Part shown: piece by piece, positions 54,482-62,838 of the stretch
Position numbering within the stretch: the stretch's first letter is position 1
Layout of the letters: every line of letters starts with the position of its first letter
Assembly: GCA_965268675.1 (NCBI GenBank)
Contig: OZ254179.1
Location: 248,001-312,000 of the forward strand
DNA: 64,000 nt
Origin: AAA044-D11 sp009705075
GTDB lineage: Bacteria > Actinomycetota > Actinomycetes > Nanopelagicales > Nanopelagicaceae
Direction of reading: 5' to 3'
Notes under the pieces: generated by a model
What the model was told of the DNA's origin: nothing
Database searches by the model: none
The model's input: the letters and a program-made list of their open reading frames with translations, nothing else
Position numbers and translations under genes: made by a program

Positions 54482-55332
54482 TGAGCGAACTACATTTCTT
54501 AAGCCAGCTAACTGGATGTTTTGCCCAACCTGTAGATGAGAATCCAACGGTGGTCATGGTTGAGGCTGCTTATCGACACCACGGTTTGAATACAAGGTAT
54601 ATAAATATCGAAGTTGGTCCAGAAAAATTAGGTGAAGTTGTCGCTGGAGCAAAGGCCATGGGCTGGATCGGATTTAACTGTTCGATTCCAAATAAATTGG
54701 CTGTGATGGAACATTTAGATGGAATCGGAGAATCTGCGTCTGTAATAGGCGCTGTTAATTGCGCAGTTCTGCGCGATGGCAAATTCATTGGTGAAAATAC
54801 CGATGGTAAGGGCTTTTTGAAATCACTTGAAGGCGTGATTGATCCAGCTGGCAAAACCATTGTGATGTTTGGCGCCGGGGGAGCCGCTCGTGCTGTTGGT
54901 GTTGAACTTGCGCTGGCAGGTGCCGCCAAAATTATCGTCGTAAATCGTGATGAAGTTCGAGGAAAGATTTTAGTTGATCTAATTAATTCAAAGACCAAAA
55001 CCGAAGCGGTATTTATCTCTTGGAATTCTAAATTCACAGTGCCTCAGGGAACCGATATTGTTATTAACTCAACTTCAATCGGTTTGTTTCCAGATATCGA
55101 CGCGCAATTGAATATTGATTTTGATTCATTGCGACCAGGAGTTGTGGTTGCAGATGTAATCCCTAATCCGCCTAAGACCCACCTTCTACGTGAAGCCAAG
55201 GCAAGAGGTTGCGTAACCCTTGATGGGCTAGGGATGTTAGTGAATCAGGGAGTAATCGGAATTAAATATTGGACCGGCGTAGATGCCGATCCAAAAGTTA
55301 TGCGGGAAGCGTTAGAAAAAGTTTTCGGTTAG
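54481..55332 (+). CDS. Shikimate dehydrogenase-like protein with altered substrate loop
   Basis: A 283-residue protein with the AroE fold: catalytic Lys in NCSIPNK, Asp in ENTDGKGF, Rossmann GAGGAARAV and a C-terminal GLGMLVNQG. The N-terminal loop that in true AroE binds shikimate through two serines (S-x-S) here reads AQPVDENPT, and the NVT motif reads NCS. This points to a different polyol or sugar-acid substrate, although shikimate cannot be ruled out. The 55332 end interlocks with the UxaA-type operon. Confidence 0.75.
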   Translation: MSELHFLSQLTGCFAQPVDENPTVVMVEAAYRHHGLNTRYINIEVGPEKLGEVVAGAKAMGWIGFNCSIPNKLAVMEHLDGIGESASVIGAVNCAVLRDGKFIGENTDGKGFLKSLEGVIDPAGKTIVMFGAGGAARAVGVELALAGAAKIIVVNRDEVRGKILVDLINSKTKTEAVFISWNSKFTVPQGTDIVINSTSIGLFPDIDAQLNIDFDSLRPGVVVADVIPNPPKTHLLREAKARGCVTLDGLGMLVNQGVIGIKYWTGVDADPKVMREALEKVFG

Positions 55333-56492
55333 CGGATAACGGTGTTGTACATGCGAGAGAGTGAGAACTCGTGATGCAGACCCTTTTCTGCCTTAGTTAA
55401 CTTTCCATTAGCAACTTCAAGAATTAAATCGAAGAGTTCTCCACCAACATCGTTGAGAGTTTTTAAACCTTCAGCGATAGTTCCAGCATTCAGATCAATC
55501 AAATCTGGAATTGCACTCGCCATAGTTGTATTTGTGGCAACTTTTATCGTAGGAACAATTGCTGAACCAGTTGGGGTGCCTCGACCAGTTGTGAAGACAA
55601 CGATATTTATTCCTGCAGCAGCAAATCCAGTTAGTTGTTCGGTGTCATGTCCAGGAGTATCCATAAAGTAAAGACCTGGCTTATCCACTTGATCGGCATA
55701 TTCAAGTACGCCAGAGAATTGTGCACTTCCAGCCTTCTTGGCAGCTCCAAGTGATTTCTCTTCAAGGGTTGTGAGACCGCCTTCAATATTTCCACGGGAA
55801 GGTTGCGCCCCGCGCATATCGATTCCTTCATAATTAATAGAGCGCTCATACCTTGCAACGGTCTCAACAATCTGCGCACCAATCTCTGGTGTAATCGCAC
55901 GCGCAGCGAGCAAATGTTCGGCGCCAAGAATTTCAGTTGTTTCACCGAGAACGGAGGCAGAACCAAGTTCAACCAAACGATCACTTGCAACACCAAGCGC
56001 TGGGTTTGCTGTAATTCCAGAGAGGGCATCTGATCCGCCACATTCTTGACCAAGCTTGATTGCACTCCAAGGTGCGTTAATCCGCTCGAAAGTCTTTGCT
56101 TCCTTCAATAATGAATTAGCCATTTGTAAGCCGATATCAGCAATCTTTCCCATTGAACCTAGCTCAGCAACATTTAGAACTTCGGCCTTTGAAAGCCCTA
56201 ATTTCTTCGCGAGTTCGATTATTGCTAATTCATTTGGTGTTCCAATAGTTATAAATACTGTGGCAAAGTTATTTGGATTTGCAGCGAATCCGGAAATAGT
56301 TTTAACAATACGATCAAAATCGCCATCAACTTCGCCAGACCAATCATGGCTCACGGCAACTGCGCCATTTGAGTCATCGGCTATCTTTCGAGCAGTCGCC
56401 GAAAAGGCGGAGTGCAGCGGAAGAATTAAGACGTGGTTTCTAAGGCCCCATCGACCATCGATACGTTCAAAGGCGGTTAATTTATTAGACAC
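55329..56492 (-). CDS. UxaA-type dehydratase, large subunit with ECGGSD motif
   Basis: A 387-residue protein of the altronate/galactarate dehydratase (UxaA) family. It starts like the family core (RIDGRWGLRNHVLILP), keeps ECGGSDALSG (150-159) and MDTPGHDTE. The first-half motifs are lost: HQxGC reads HDWSG (49-53), GCE reads GTP (84-86), and QESGG reads AELGS (109-113). The neighbouring subunit keeps exactly those motifs, so the two probably form one active site. The start is GTG 56492, overlapping the previous gene by 8 bases. The substrate is unknown; a sugar acid is likely. Confidence 0.83.
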   Translation of the reverse strand: MSNKLTAFERIDGRWGLRNHVLILPLHSAFSATARKIADDSNGAVAVSHDWSGEVDGDFDRIVKTISGFAANPNNFATVFITIGTPNELAIIELAKKLGLSKAEVLNVAELGSMGKIADIGLQMANSLLKEAKTFERINAPWSAIKLGQECGGSDALSGITANPALGVASDRLVELGSASVLGETTEILGAEHLLAARAITPEIGAQIVETVARYERSINYEGIDMRGAQPSRGNIEGGLTTLEEKSLGAAKKAGSAQFSGVLEYADQVDKPGLYFMDTPGHDTEQLTGFAAAGINIVVFTTGRGTPTGSAIVPTIKVATNTTMASAIPDLIDLNAGTIAEGLKTLNDVGGELFDLILEVANGKLTKAEKGLHHEFSLSRMYNTVIR

Positions 56493-57291
56493 TTCGCACC
56501 TCACGAGCCGCAATAATTTCGCCAGCACCAATAGCTTCAACCTTAGTCAATTCGCCATCTACCACTGCACTAATCTTCGCGATTATTTCTTCTGGTGAAG
56601 CTGATGCGGATAAATCAAAATCCTGCGAAATTGCCAGATGTAGCGGTGAACCACTTGAAACATTGATTGTAGGAATAAGTGGAAAACCAGATGGTGGTTG
56701 ATTTCCGTCAGGGAAGGAGAGAATGAGGTGGACTCCAGCCTCCATCAAATCTGAGAAGTTCAACCCTGAATTCTTATGTGATGCAGCGACAGTTATATCA
56801 ACACCAACTTCGGTAAGAGCAGCCACAATTTCATCTACCTTCAAATTATCATTTGAAAGATCTATTCCTAAGTGCAAACGAGGCAGAACTACTTGAGGCG
56901 CTGGAAACTTTGACTGTAACTCCTTCGCAGCAGCGACGCCAGAATTAACAGTTCCTAGAACGCCACCACTCTCTTGCGTAACAAGGTAGTTTGTAGATTT
57001 ATTCTTGGAAAGCAACTTATCTGCAAGTTCGTTTCCTTGGAGGGTCTCGCAACCAAGTCCGACTATTAGCGTTGAACTAACGTTTGGGTGATTTGCAAGT
57101 GCGGCGAAGTAATCAGTTATGCGTCCAACATCATTTCCGATAAATCCGCAACCATGTTGGTGAGCAAAAGTGATTGCATTCATCTCTTTTGCAATACGAC
57201 TTGAAACTCGAGTTGAGCAAACAACTGAAGGCAGAATTAATTGGTGGTTTCTAATTCCAATGCCACGATTTCCGTGATCAAACCCCTGCAT
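56485..57291 (-). CDS. UxaA-type dehydratase, subunit with HQxGC motif
   Basis: A 268-residue paralogue of the next protein in the operon. It starts with NRGIGIRNHQLILPS and keeps HQHGC (44-48), GCE (80-82) and QESGG (106-110), which are expected to hold the metal and substrate. The second-half motif ECGGSD is replaced by GIDLSND (142-148) and the stretch around it is shorter. The rest aligns to the end (PLIPTINVSSGSPLH). ATG 57291 is used; a GTG two codons earlier is possible. It lies between the SAF gene and the ECGGSD subunit in one operon. Confidence 0.82.
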   Translation of the reverse strand: MQGFDHGNRGIGIRNHQLILPSVVCSTRVSSRIAKEMNAITFAHQHGCGFIGNDVGRITDYFAALANHPNVSSTLIVGLGCETLQGNELADKLLSKNKSTNYLVTQESGGVLGTVNSGVAAAKELQSKFPAPQVVLPRLHLGIDLSNDNLKVDEIVAALTEVGVDITVAASHKNSGLNFSDLMEAGVHLILSFPDGNQPPSGFPLIPTINVSSGSPLHLAISQDFDLSASASPEEIIAKISAVVDGELTKVEAIGAGEIIAAREVRSV

Positions 57292-57304
57292 ACTCACTTA
57301 GAAC

Positions 57305-57598
57305 TCATTTGGTCTGCTCCGTCGATAACCGGTCACCTAAAACATTGTGGGTGTGAACATGTTCGCCAACCTTTATATCTGCAGTTGCGTGGCCCATACG
57401 TTCACCATATTTAATAATTCCATCGTCTTTTGCGATTGCCCTTGTCGCTACCTTGTGTCCGCGGGGGATTAGGTTTTGAATAGTGAGATTTAGGCCGTCT
57501 TGTCGTATGACCTCGCCAATGCCCAACTCAACTAAGCAGACGGCGATATTGTCATTTTCATTAAGAACCAGGACCTTGCGCATAAGGATTGTAAGCAT
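57305..57598 (-). CDS. UxaA-type dehydratase, SAF-domain subunit
   Basis: A 97-residue protein matching the SAF domain at the N-terminus of altronate dehydratases (or the small subunit in split forms such as SuyA). It has VLNENDNIAVCLVEL, NLIPRGHKVATRAI, KYGERMGHAT and VGEHVHTHN. The histidine-rich end is typical. ATG 57598 has GGAG three bases upstream; ATG 57583 is also possible. It heads the three-gene operon, divergent from the FMN dehydrogenase with only 31 bases between. Confidence 0.82.
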   Translation of the reverse strand: MLTILMRKVLVLNENDNIAVCLVELGIGEVIRQDGLNLTIQNLIPRGHKVATRAIAKDDGIIKYGERMGHATADIKVGEHVHTHNVLGDRLSTEQTK

Positions 57599-57617
57599 AC
57601 TCTCCAAAATCGATGTG

Positions 57618-57623
57618 TAGTAT
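57618..57623 (+). promoter_or_regulatory. Leaderless-type -10 of the FMN dehydrogenase gene
   Basis: TAGTAT ends 6 bases before the ATG at 57630. The divergent dehydratase operon begins only 31 bases away, so the two promoters must overlap. Confidence 0.45.
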
Positions 57624-57629
57624 TTTCCT

Positions 57630-58859
57630 ATGGGTCAATTAAAAGTTAAACGCCGCTTTCCTGGAATCAAAGAGCTTGCGGGGTTGATGCGATTTCGTAA
57701 ACCGATATTCAATGGCCGAAAGCGTCGACTCTCACGTGCGTTAACTATTTACGATCTCCGAGATATTGCAAAGCGCCGCACACCAAAGGCCCCATTCGAT
57801 TACACCGATGGTGGCGCCGATACTGAATCTAGCTTGACGCGAGCCCGACAAGCATTTGAAAAAATTGAGTTTCAACCGCGAATTCTTCGGGATGTCTCAA
57901 GTGTTGATACTTCAGTAATGATGCTTGGAAAACTTACAGCTATGCCAATTGGAATCGCACCAACAGGATTTACTCGCATGATGCAGACCGAAGGCGAATA
58001 TGCGGGAGCAATCGCTGCTCGCGATGCCGGAATTCCATTCACACTTTCAACCATGGGAACTCGCTCGATCGAAGATGTTGCTCGAGTTGCGCCTGATGGC
58101 CGCAACTGGTTCCAGCTATATATGTGGAAAGACCGTGAGCGCTCTATGGCTCTGGTTGATCGCGCAAAGATTGCCGGCTTCGACACTTTGGTTTTAACGG
58201 TCGATGTTCCAGTTGCTGGCGCCAGACTTCGCGATGTCAGAAACGGAATGACTATTCCGCCATCTCTTACAACTAAGACAATTTTAAATGCCATCCCACG
58301 CCCAGCCTGGTGGATGAATTTCTTAACAACTGATCCACTTAAATTTGCCTCACTTGATAGCTGGAAGGGCACAGTGGCTGAACTTCTTGATTCTATGTTT
58401 GATCCAACTGTAACTTTCGATGATCTGAAGTGGATTCGAAAGCAGTGGAACGGAAATCTAATTGTTAAAGGAATTCAAAACACCGATGATGCCGTCCTAG
58501 CCCAGAAGGCTGGCGCAAATGCCATCACGCTTTCAAACCACGGAGGCCGACAATTAGATCGAGCGCCAGTCCCTTATCTATTAATTCCTGAAGTAAGAAA
58601 AGCCGTCGGCAAGAAATTTGAAATCCATGTTGATACCGGAATTATGCACGGCGCAGATGTCGTCGCTTGTATTGCTGCCGGTGCAAACTTCACCTGGATT
58701 GGCCGCGCCTATCTATATGGCCTTATGGCCGGTGGTAAAGAGGGCGTAGATCGAAGTCTTGAAATATTGCGCACACAAATGATCAGAACTATGAAGTTGC
58801 TCGGCGTTTGCTCACTAGACGAACTAAATTCCTCGCATGTAAAAGCGCTCAATAAATAG
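57630..58859 (+). CDS. FMN-dependent alpha-hydroxy acid dehydrogenase
   Basis: A 409-residue barrel enzyme that oxidises an L-2-hydroxy acid with FMN. It has FDYTDGGADTE, PIGIAPTGFTRMM, LSTMGTRSIEDVA, WFQLYMWKDRE, LTVDVPVAGARLRD, the catalytic His in LSNHGGRQLDR, and DTGIMHGADVV. L-lactate is the usual substrate, but the neighbours suggest it could act on another hydroxy acid. The N-terminal 40 basic residues are an extension before the barrel. The start has no ribosome site. Confidence 0.88.
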   Translation: MGQLKVKRRFPGIKELAGLMRFRKPIFNGRKRRLSRALTIYDLRDIAKRRTPKAPFDYTDGGADTESSLTRARQAFEKIEFQPRILRDVSSVDTSVMMLGKLTAMPIGIAPTGFTRMMQTEGEYAGAIAARDAGIPFTLSTMGTRSIEDVARVAPDGRNWFQLYMWKDRERSMALVDRAKIAGFDTLVLTVDVPVAGARLRDVRNGMTIPPSLTTKTILNAIPRPAWWMNFLTTDPLKFASLDSWKGTVAELLDSMFDPTVTFDDLKWIRKQWNGNLIVKGIQNTDDAVLAQKAGANAITLSNHGGRQLDRAPVPYLLIPEVRKAVGKKFEIHVDTGIMHGADVVACIAAGANFTWIGRAYLYGLMAGGKEGVDRSLEILRTQMIRTMKLLGVCSLDELNSSHVKALNK

Positions 58860-58873
58860 CTCGGTAACTAACC

Positions 58874-59878
58874 ATGAGAGCAGCGGTAATTACTGGTATT
58901 GGCAAAGTTGCTATTGAGAACGTCCCAGATCCAACTCCGGGCGATCGCGATGTAATTGTTAAAGTCGCAAGTGTCGGCATCTGTGGTACTGATTTACATA
59001 TCCTCGAAGGTGAATTTGCTCCGACGCTACCAATTATTCCGGGCCACGAGATGGCGGGAAAAGTTGTTGCGATTGGTAAGGGCGTTAAAGAGGTAAAGAT
59101 TGGTGATTTAGTTGCAGTTGATCCCTCACTTCATTGCGGAGAATGTTTCTACTGCCGTAGAGCTCGCGGAAATCTCTGTGAAAATTGGAATGCCCTTGGT
59201 GTTTCTTATCCTGGCGCTGCTGCCGAATTTCTAAAGACACCGGTAAAAAACTGTCACATATTGCCAGCCGGAGTTGATGTCTTCGAGGCTGCACTTATCG
59301 AGCCACTCTCATGTGCAATTCGCGGTTATGACGTCTTGCCAAGAATTCCTGGATCGCATTATTTAATTTATGGTTCAGGAACCATGGGGTTGATGATGGC
59401 CGAACTAGCTAAGCGCAATGGTGCGGCGAGTGTTTCGATTGTAGATATAAATGTGGCAAAACTAGAAACGGCACGAACTCTTGGAATTGATTATGCGACC
59501 TCTGATGTAAAAACACTAAATCAACCTCGCGGGTGGGATGTTGTTATTGATTGCACTGGAGTAGCAAAGGCAATCCAAGAAGCGCTGACACACGTAATGC
59601 CTGGCGGAACTTTTCTACAATTTGGTGTCGCAAATGAGAAAGCCAAAGTTGAAATTGAACCATTCTGGATTTACAACAAAGAGATAACTATCGCTGGTTC
59701 AATGGCCGTTCTCCATACCTTTGATCGCGCCGTAGATTTATTTAGTTCAGGTGTTTTGAAGCCAGAGGTAATGATTAGCGATCGTTTTGCCCTAGAAGAT
59801 TATGAAGCGGCCTTAAATACTTTCAAGGCGGGTAAGGGCCGGAAGATAATTATTACGCCAAATGGAAGCTCAATCTAA
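58874..59878 (+). CDS. Zinc-dependent alcohol/polyol dehydrogenase, first copy
   Basis: A 334-residue MDR dehydrogenase. Catalytic zinc ligands are Cys37 in GICGTDLH and His58-Glu59 in PGHEM; structural zinc ligands are Cys88, Cys91, Cys94 and Cys102. The Rossmann motif is GSGTMG. It resembles sorbitol/threonine-type dehydrogenases; the substrate is unknown. It lies 14 bases after the FMN dehydrogenase and directly before a paralogue, so the three are probably one operon. Confidence 0.88.
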   Translation: MRAAVITGIGKVAIENVPDPTPGDRDVIVKVASVGICGTDLHILEGEFAPTLPIIPGHEMAGKVVAIGKGVKEVKIGDLVAVDPSLHCGECFYCRRARGNLCENWNALGVSYPGAAAEFLKTPVKNCHILPAGVDVFEAALIEPLSCAIRGYDVLPRIPGSHYLIYGSGTMGLMMAELAKRNGAASVSIVDINVAKLETARTLGIDYATSDVKTLNQPRGWDVVIDCTGVAKAIQEALTHVMPGGTFLQFGVANEKAKVEIEPFWIYNKEITIAGSMAVLHTFDRAVDLFSSGVLKPEVMISDRFALEDYEAALNTFKAGKGRKIIITPNGSSI

Positions 59879-60871
59879 ATGAAGGCAGTGGTTCTTTCAG
59901 CCATCGATAACCTTGCAGTTTCTGAAAGTGAAAAACCTAAAGCGAGTGTTGGAAAGTGCGTGATCAAGGTATTGGCATGTGGCATTTGCGGAACTGATCG
60001 CCATATCTATAAGGGCGAATATCCATCAGGCAAACCAGTAATTTTGGGCCATGAATTTGGTGGTGTAATCGAAGAAGTTGGTGCTGGTTCAAAATTTAAA
60101 GTTGGGCAAGTTGTAAGTATCGATCCCAATATAGTCTGTGGTAAATGTTCGGATTGCCTTGCCGGCAGAACTGCTTTTTGCCCAGAACTGACCGCTCTTG
60201 GCGTAGATATAAATGGTGGTTTGGCTGAATTTGTTTTAACACCTGATACTCAAATTTATCCCGTTAAGGATGGACTAAATCCGCTTCATCTGGCCTTCAT
60301 CGAACCGCTTGCTTGTTCTATTAGAGGTCTAGATCTTGCAGGACTAAAAGGTGGCGAAAGCGTCGCAGTGCTAGGTGGTGGCGTCATTGGACTTCTAGTC
60401 GTTCAACTCGCAAAGCTTGCCGGCGCATCAGAAATTGTTTTGGTTACGAGACAGAAGTTTCGTCGTGAAGTTGCACTTCAAATTGGCGCCACAAAAGTGG
60501 TAGATCCTAAGACTGAAGATGTAGAACAAATCATCAAGAATATGGATGTAACTTTCGAGTGTGCCGGTGCAGTTGAAACTTTTAAGCAAGCGCAAGTAAT
60601 AACAAGGCGCGGCGGATCAGTAATTGTTCTGGGCTTAACTGCCGCAGATACGGATCTTGAAATTAATCCGTTTAGTATCGTGGTTAATGAACTTCGTATC
60701 CAAGGTTCATTTTTGAATCCACTAACTCAAGCTCGGGCTGCAGAATTAGTCGGGAGTGGAAAACTAAATCTTGACATCCTAATCTCTAAAGTGGTCAACC
60801 TAGAGGAAGTAAAAGCAATATTAGATGCGCCTCCGGCCGAGGGTGACATCAAATATATTGTCTGTCCATAG
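59879..60871 (+). CDS. Zinc-dependent alcohol/polyol dehydrogenase, second copy
   Basis: A 330-residue MDR dehydrogenase with the same plan as its neighbour: Cys37 in GICGTDRH, His58-Glu59 in LGHEF, structural Cys87, Cys90, Cys93 and Cys101, EPLAC, and Rossmann GGGVIG. It is clearly diverged from the first copy, so the two probably act on different intermediates. Its ATG follows the stop of the first copy with no gap. Confidence 0.88.
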   Translation: MKAVVLSAIDNLAVSESEKPKASVGKCVIKVLACGICGTDRHIYKGEYPSGKPVILGHEFGGVIEEVGAGSKFKVGQVVSIDPNIVCGKCSDCLAGRTAFCPELTALGVDINGGLAEFVLTPDTQIYPVKDGLNPLHLAFIEPLACSIRGLDLAGLKGGESVAVLGGGVIGLLVVQLAKLAGASEIVLVTRQKFRREVALQIGATKVVDPKTEDVEQIIKNMDVTFECAGAVETFKQAQVITRRGGSVIVLGLTAADTDLEINPFSIVVNELRIQGSFLNPLTQARAAELVGSGKLNLDILISKVVNLEEVKAILDAPPAEGDIKYIVCP

Positions 60872-60885
60872 CTAATTTTCTGGGC

Positions 60886-60891
60886 TAGTAT
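60886..60891 (+). promoter_or_regulatory. Leaderless-type -10 of the Gfo/Idh/MocA gene
   Basis: TAGTAT ends 6 bases before the ATG at 60898. There is no ribosome site. Confidence 0.5.
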
Positions 60892-60897
60892 CTCGCC

Positions 60898-61872
60898 ATG
60901 GAAAAAATTGAGAGAGTGCGTTGGGGATTTATTGGCGCTGGTGGAATTGCAAAGCGAGCCCTTTATCCCGCTATATCGAAGTCAAATGTCAGCGAAATTT
61001 ATGCAGTGGCATCTCGTGATAAAACCAAGGCGTTAACTATCTCGCCAAATGGAATTGTTTACACAAGCTATGAAGAACTTCTAGCAGATCCAAAAGTTGA
61101 AGCCGTATATATCTCGCTTCCAAATTCACTGCACTTACCTTGGGCAATCAAGGCCATGCGCGCCGGCAAGCATGTTCTCTGCGAGAAACCACTTGGCATG
61201 AACGCCAAGGAAGTTGAAGAGGCGATTGCAGTTTCAGAAGAAACGAATCGAATATTCGTTGAGGCAAGTTGGAACCGTTGGCATCCACGCAGCCAGCGAA
61301 TTAGAGAAATTGTTAAATCTGGCGAACTTGGTGAGATTACTCGCATCAGAACTTGTTTCACCTACGACGGACTTGATGCCGAGAACATCCGACTAGATCC
61401 AGCCCTCGGTGGTGGAATTCTCTACGACCTTGGTCCTTATTCAACTGTTGCTCCACTTTGGGCGATGGACTTTCCAGAAATTTCAGATATTGATGTTCAA
61501 GTTATCTGGCATAAAGGTGGAACTGATGAGACCACCAGAGTTAATTTTAAAATAGGTGGAGCACAAGCCGAAACCGTTACATCTGACAATATTCTCGTAA
61601 CCCATTGGTTCATTATTGAGGGAACAAAGGGCGAACTTCGTACCGGTGGCAGTGATTCTTTCAACTCCCACAACTCTCCAAGCACTCTAGAAATTACCGT
61701 TGATGGAAAGGCTCGCGTTGAACGCTTCGATGCCTGCGATCCATATCAGTTAATGTCTGATGCTTTTGCTCGCGTTGTTCGTGGTGGAAACGATTGGTTG
61801 ATGCCGATGGAGCAATCACTCAAATTCGCTAAATTCTTCGATGCCATCTTTGCAAAGATGGGCCGTCCTTAA
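60898..61872 (+). CDS. Gfo/Idh/MocA family oxidoreductase
   Basis: A 324-residue NAD(P)-dependent sugar or inositol dehydrogenase. The N-terminal Rossmann motif GAGGIAKRA and the CEKPLGMNAKEV segment with the catalytic lysine are present, followed by the substrate-binding beta sheet (RIRTCFTYDG, GGGILYDLGPYS). The substrate is unknown; the neighbouring iolB suggests an inositol-related compound. Its stop interlocks with the iolB stop on the other strand. Confidence 0.88.
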   Translation: MEKIERVRWGFIGAGGIAKRALYPAISKSNVSEIYAVASRDKTKALTISPNGIVYTSYEELLADPKVEAVYISLPNSLHLPWAIKAMRAGKHVLCEKPLGMNAKEVEEAIAVSEETNRIFVEASWNRWHPRSQRIREIVKSGELGEITRIRTCFTYDGLDAENIRLDPALGGGILYDLGPYSTVAPLWAMDFPEISDIDVQVIWHKGGTDETTRVNFKIGGAQAETVTSDNILVTHWFIIEGTKGELRTGGSDSFNSHNSPSTLEITVDGKARVERFDACDPYQLMSDAFARVVRGGNDWLMPMEQSLKFAKFFDAIFAKMGRP

Positions 61873-62768
61873 TTATTTAGATAAGGCAATCTTGGGTCGA
61901 TATCTTTTTCGTTCCAAGTTTTTCTAATCCATGCTTGAGTAGGTTCATCAGTTATGTTCCATGAGCGATCAGGATCTGGACCTGCCATGACATTCATAAA
62001 GTAGAGGTCATATCCAGGCTGTGCCATAACCGGACCATGCCAGCCATGTGGAACTAAAATAACGTCGCCACTCTTTACTTCAGTAGTTAATTCAAATTCA
62101 CGATTATCTGAGGCGCGACCTTGAAAGAATCCAACTGGCTCTGCGCCTTCTTGGGCTGGCAAGTTCTTGCTAACCGCTGCTTCAAAATAATAAATCTCTT
62201 CTAAATTAGATTCGACGCCTGGAATATAGGTGTCATGCTTATGAGCAGGCGAGCCCGACCAATTTCCTGCAGGCACAATAATTTCAACGACAATAAATCG
62301 ATCTGCGGCGAGTTCGGCAGGATCACCAAAATTATGAACTTGTCTTGATGCTGGCCCTGCGCCACGGGCGAAAACTGGAACGGTTTTGGCTGGAATAAAT
62401 TTATCTGGAAAAGAATTCTTGGCCGGCGCTTCTGCAATTATGAAACGGCCGGAACCAGAAATTTTTATTGAAGTATCTATTGAAAGGTAGAGAACATCAG
62501 TAGGACCATGAAAAACAGATTTTCGACCGTCTAGTTTCTGCTTCTTTGTATCGCCATTGACAACATATTCAACGGATATTCCATCGCCATCAAGTGGCCA
62601 GATAAGTCGTTCAACTTTGTCGCTAGGAATCTCGAAAGTTTTTCCAGGAGAAAGTGTCGCGACTCTGGTTCCGGTGTGCTTCCAGCCAGGGAGTTGATCA
62701 TTAACGATTACATCCCAGCCATCAGTGGCTAATTCGCCCTTCCGATAAAAGTAGCGTGGCTTGGTCAT
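61869..62768 (-). CDS. iolB: 5-deoxy-glucuronate isomerase
   Basis: IolB converts 5-deoxy-glucuronate to 2-deoxy-5-keto-gluconate in myo-inositol breakdown. The 299-residue bicupin shows RVATLSPGKTFEI, the metal-binding PAHKHDTY with EEIYYFE, and LVPHGWHGPVMAQPGYDLYFMN. No other iol gene is in the window, so the rest of the pathway may lie to the right. It is divergent from the epimerase-lacI pair across a promoter with an operator-like palindrome. Confidence 0.9.
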   Translation of the reverse strand: MTKPRYFYRKGELATDGWDVIVNDQLPGWKHTGTRVATLSPGKTFEIPSDKVERLIWPLDGDGISVEYVVNGDTKKQKLDGRKSVFHGPTDVLYLSIDTSIKISGSGRFIIAEAPAKNSFPDKFIPAKTVPVFARGAGPASRQVHNFGDPAELAADRFIVVEIIVPAGNWSGSPAHKHDTYIPGVESNLEEIYYFEAAVSKNLPAQEGAEPVGFFQGRASDNREFELTTEVKSGDVILVPHGWHGPVMAQPGYDLYFMNVMAGPDPDRSWNITDEPTQAWIRKTWNEKDIDPRLPYLNN

Positions 62769-62808
62769 GGACCTATCTTTCTACCTAAAGCGGGCAAAGG
62801 CTGAGCTA

Positions 62809-62837
62809 TTGATTCAATTGGCGCTTGCGACTATTGT
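62809..62837 (+). promoter_or_regulatory. Promoter of the epimerase-lacI operon
   Basis: TTGATT (62809-62814), a 17-base spacer and TATTGT (62832-62837) form a good -35/-10 pair. The transcription start would fall near 62844, inside the palindrome that follows. Unlike most genes here, this one has a leader and a real ribosome site. Confidence 0.55.
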
Positions 62838-62838
62838 T

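Noticed and set aside
55329..57598. The dehydratase trio as one gene broken by frameshifts
   Set aside because: The two large proteins are paralogues covering the same regions, each with its own start and overlap junction, not successive parts of one chain.
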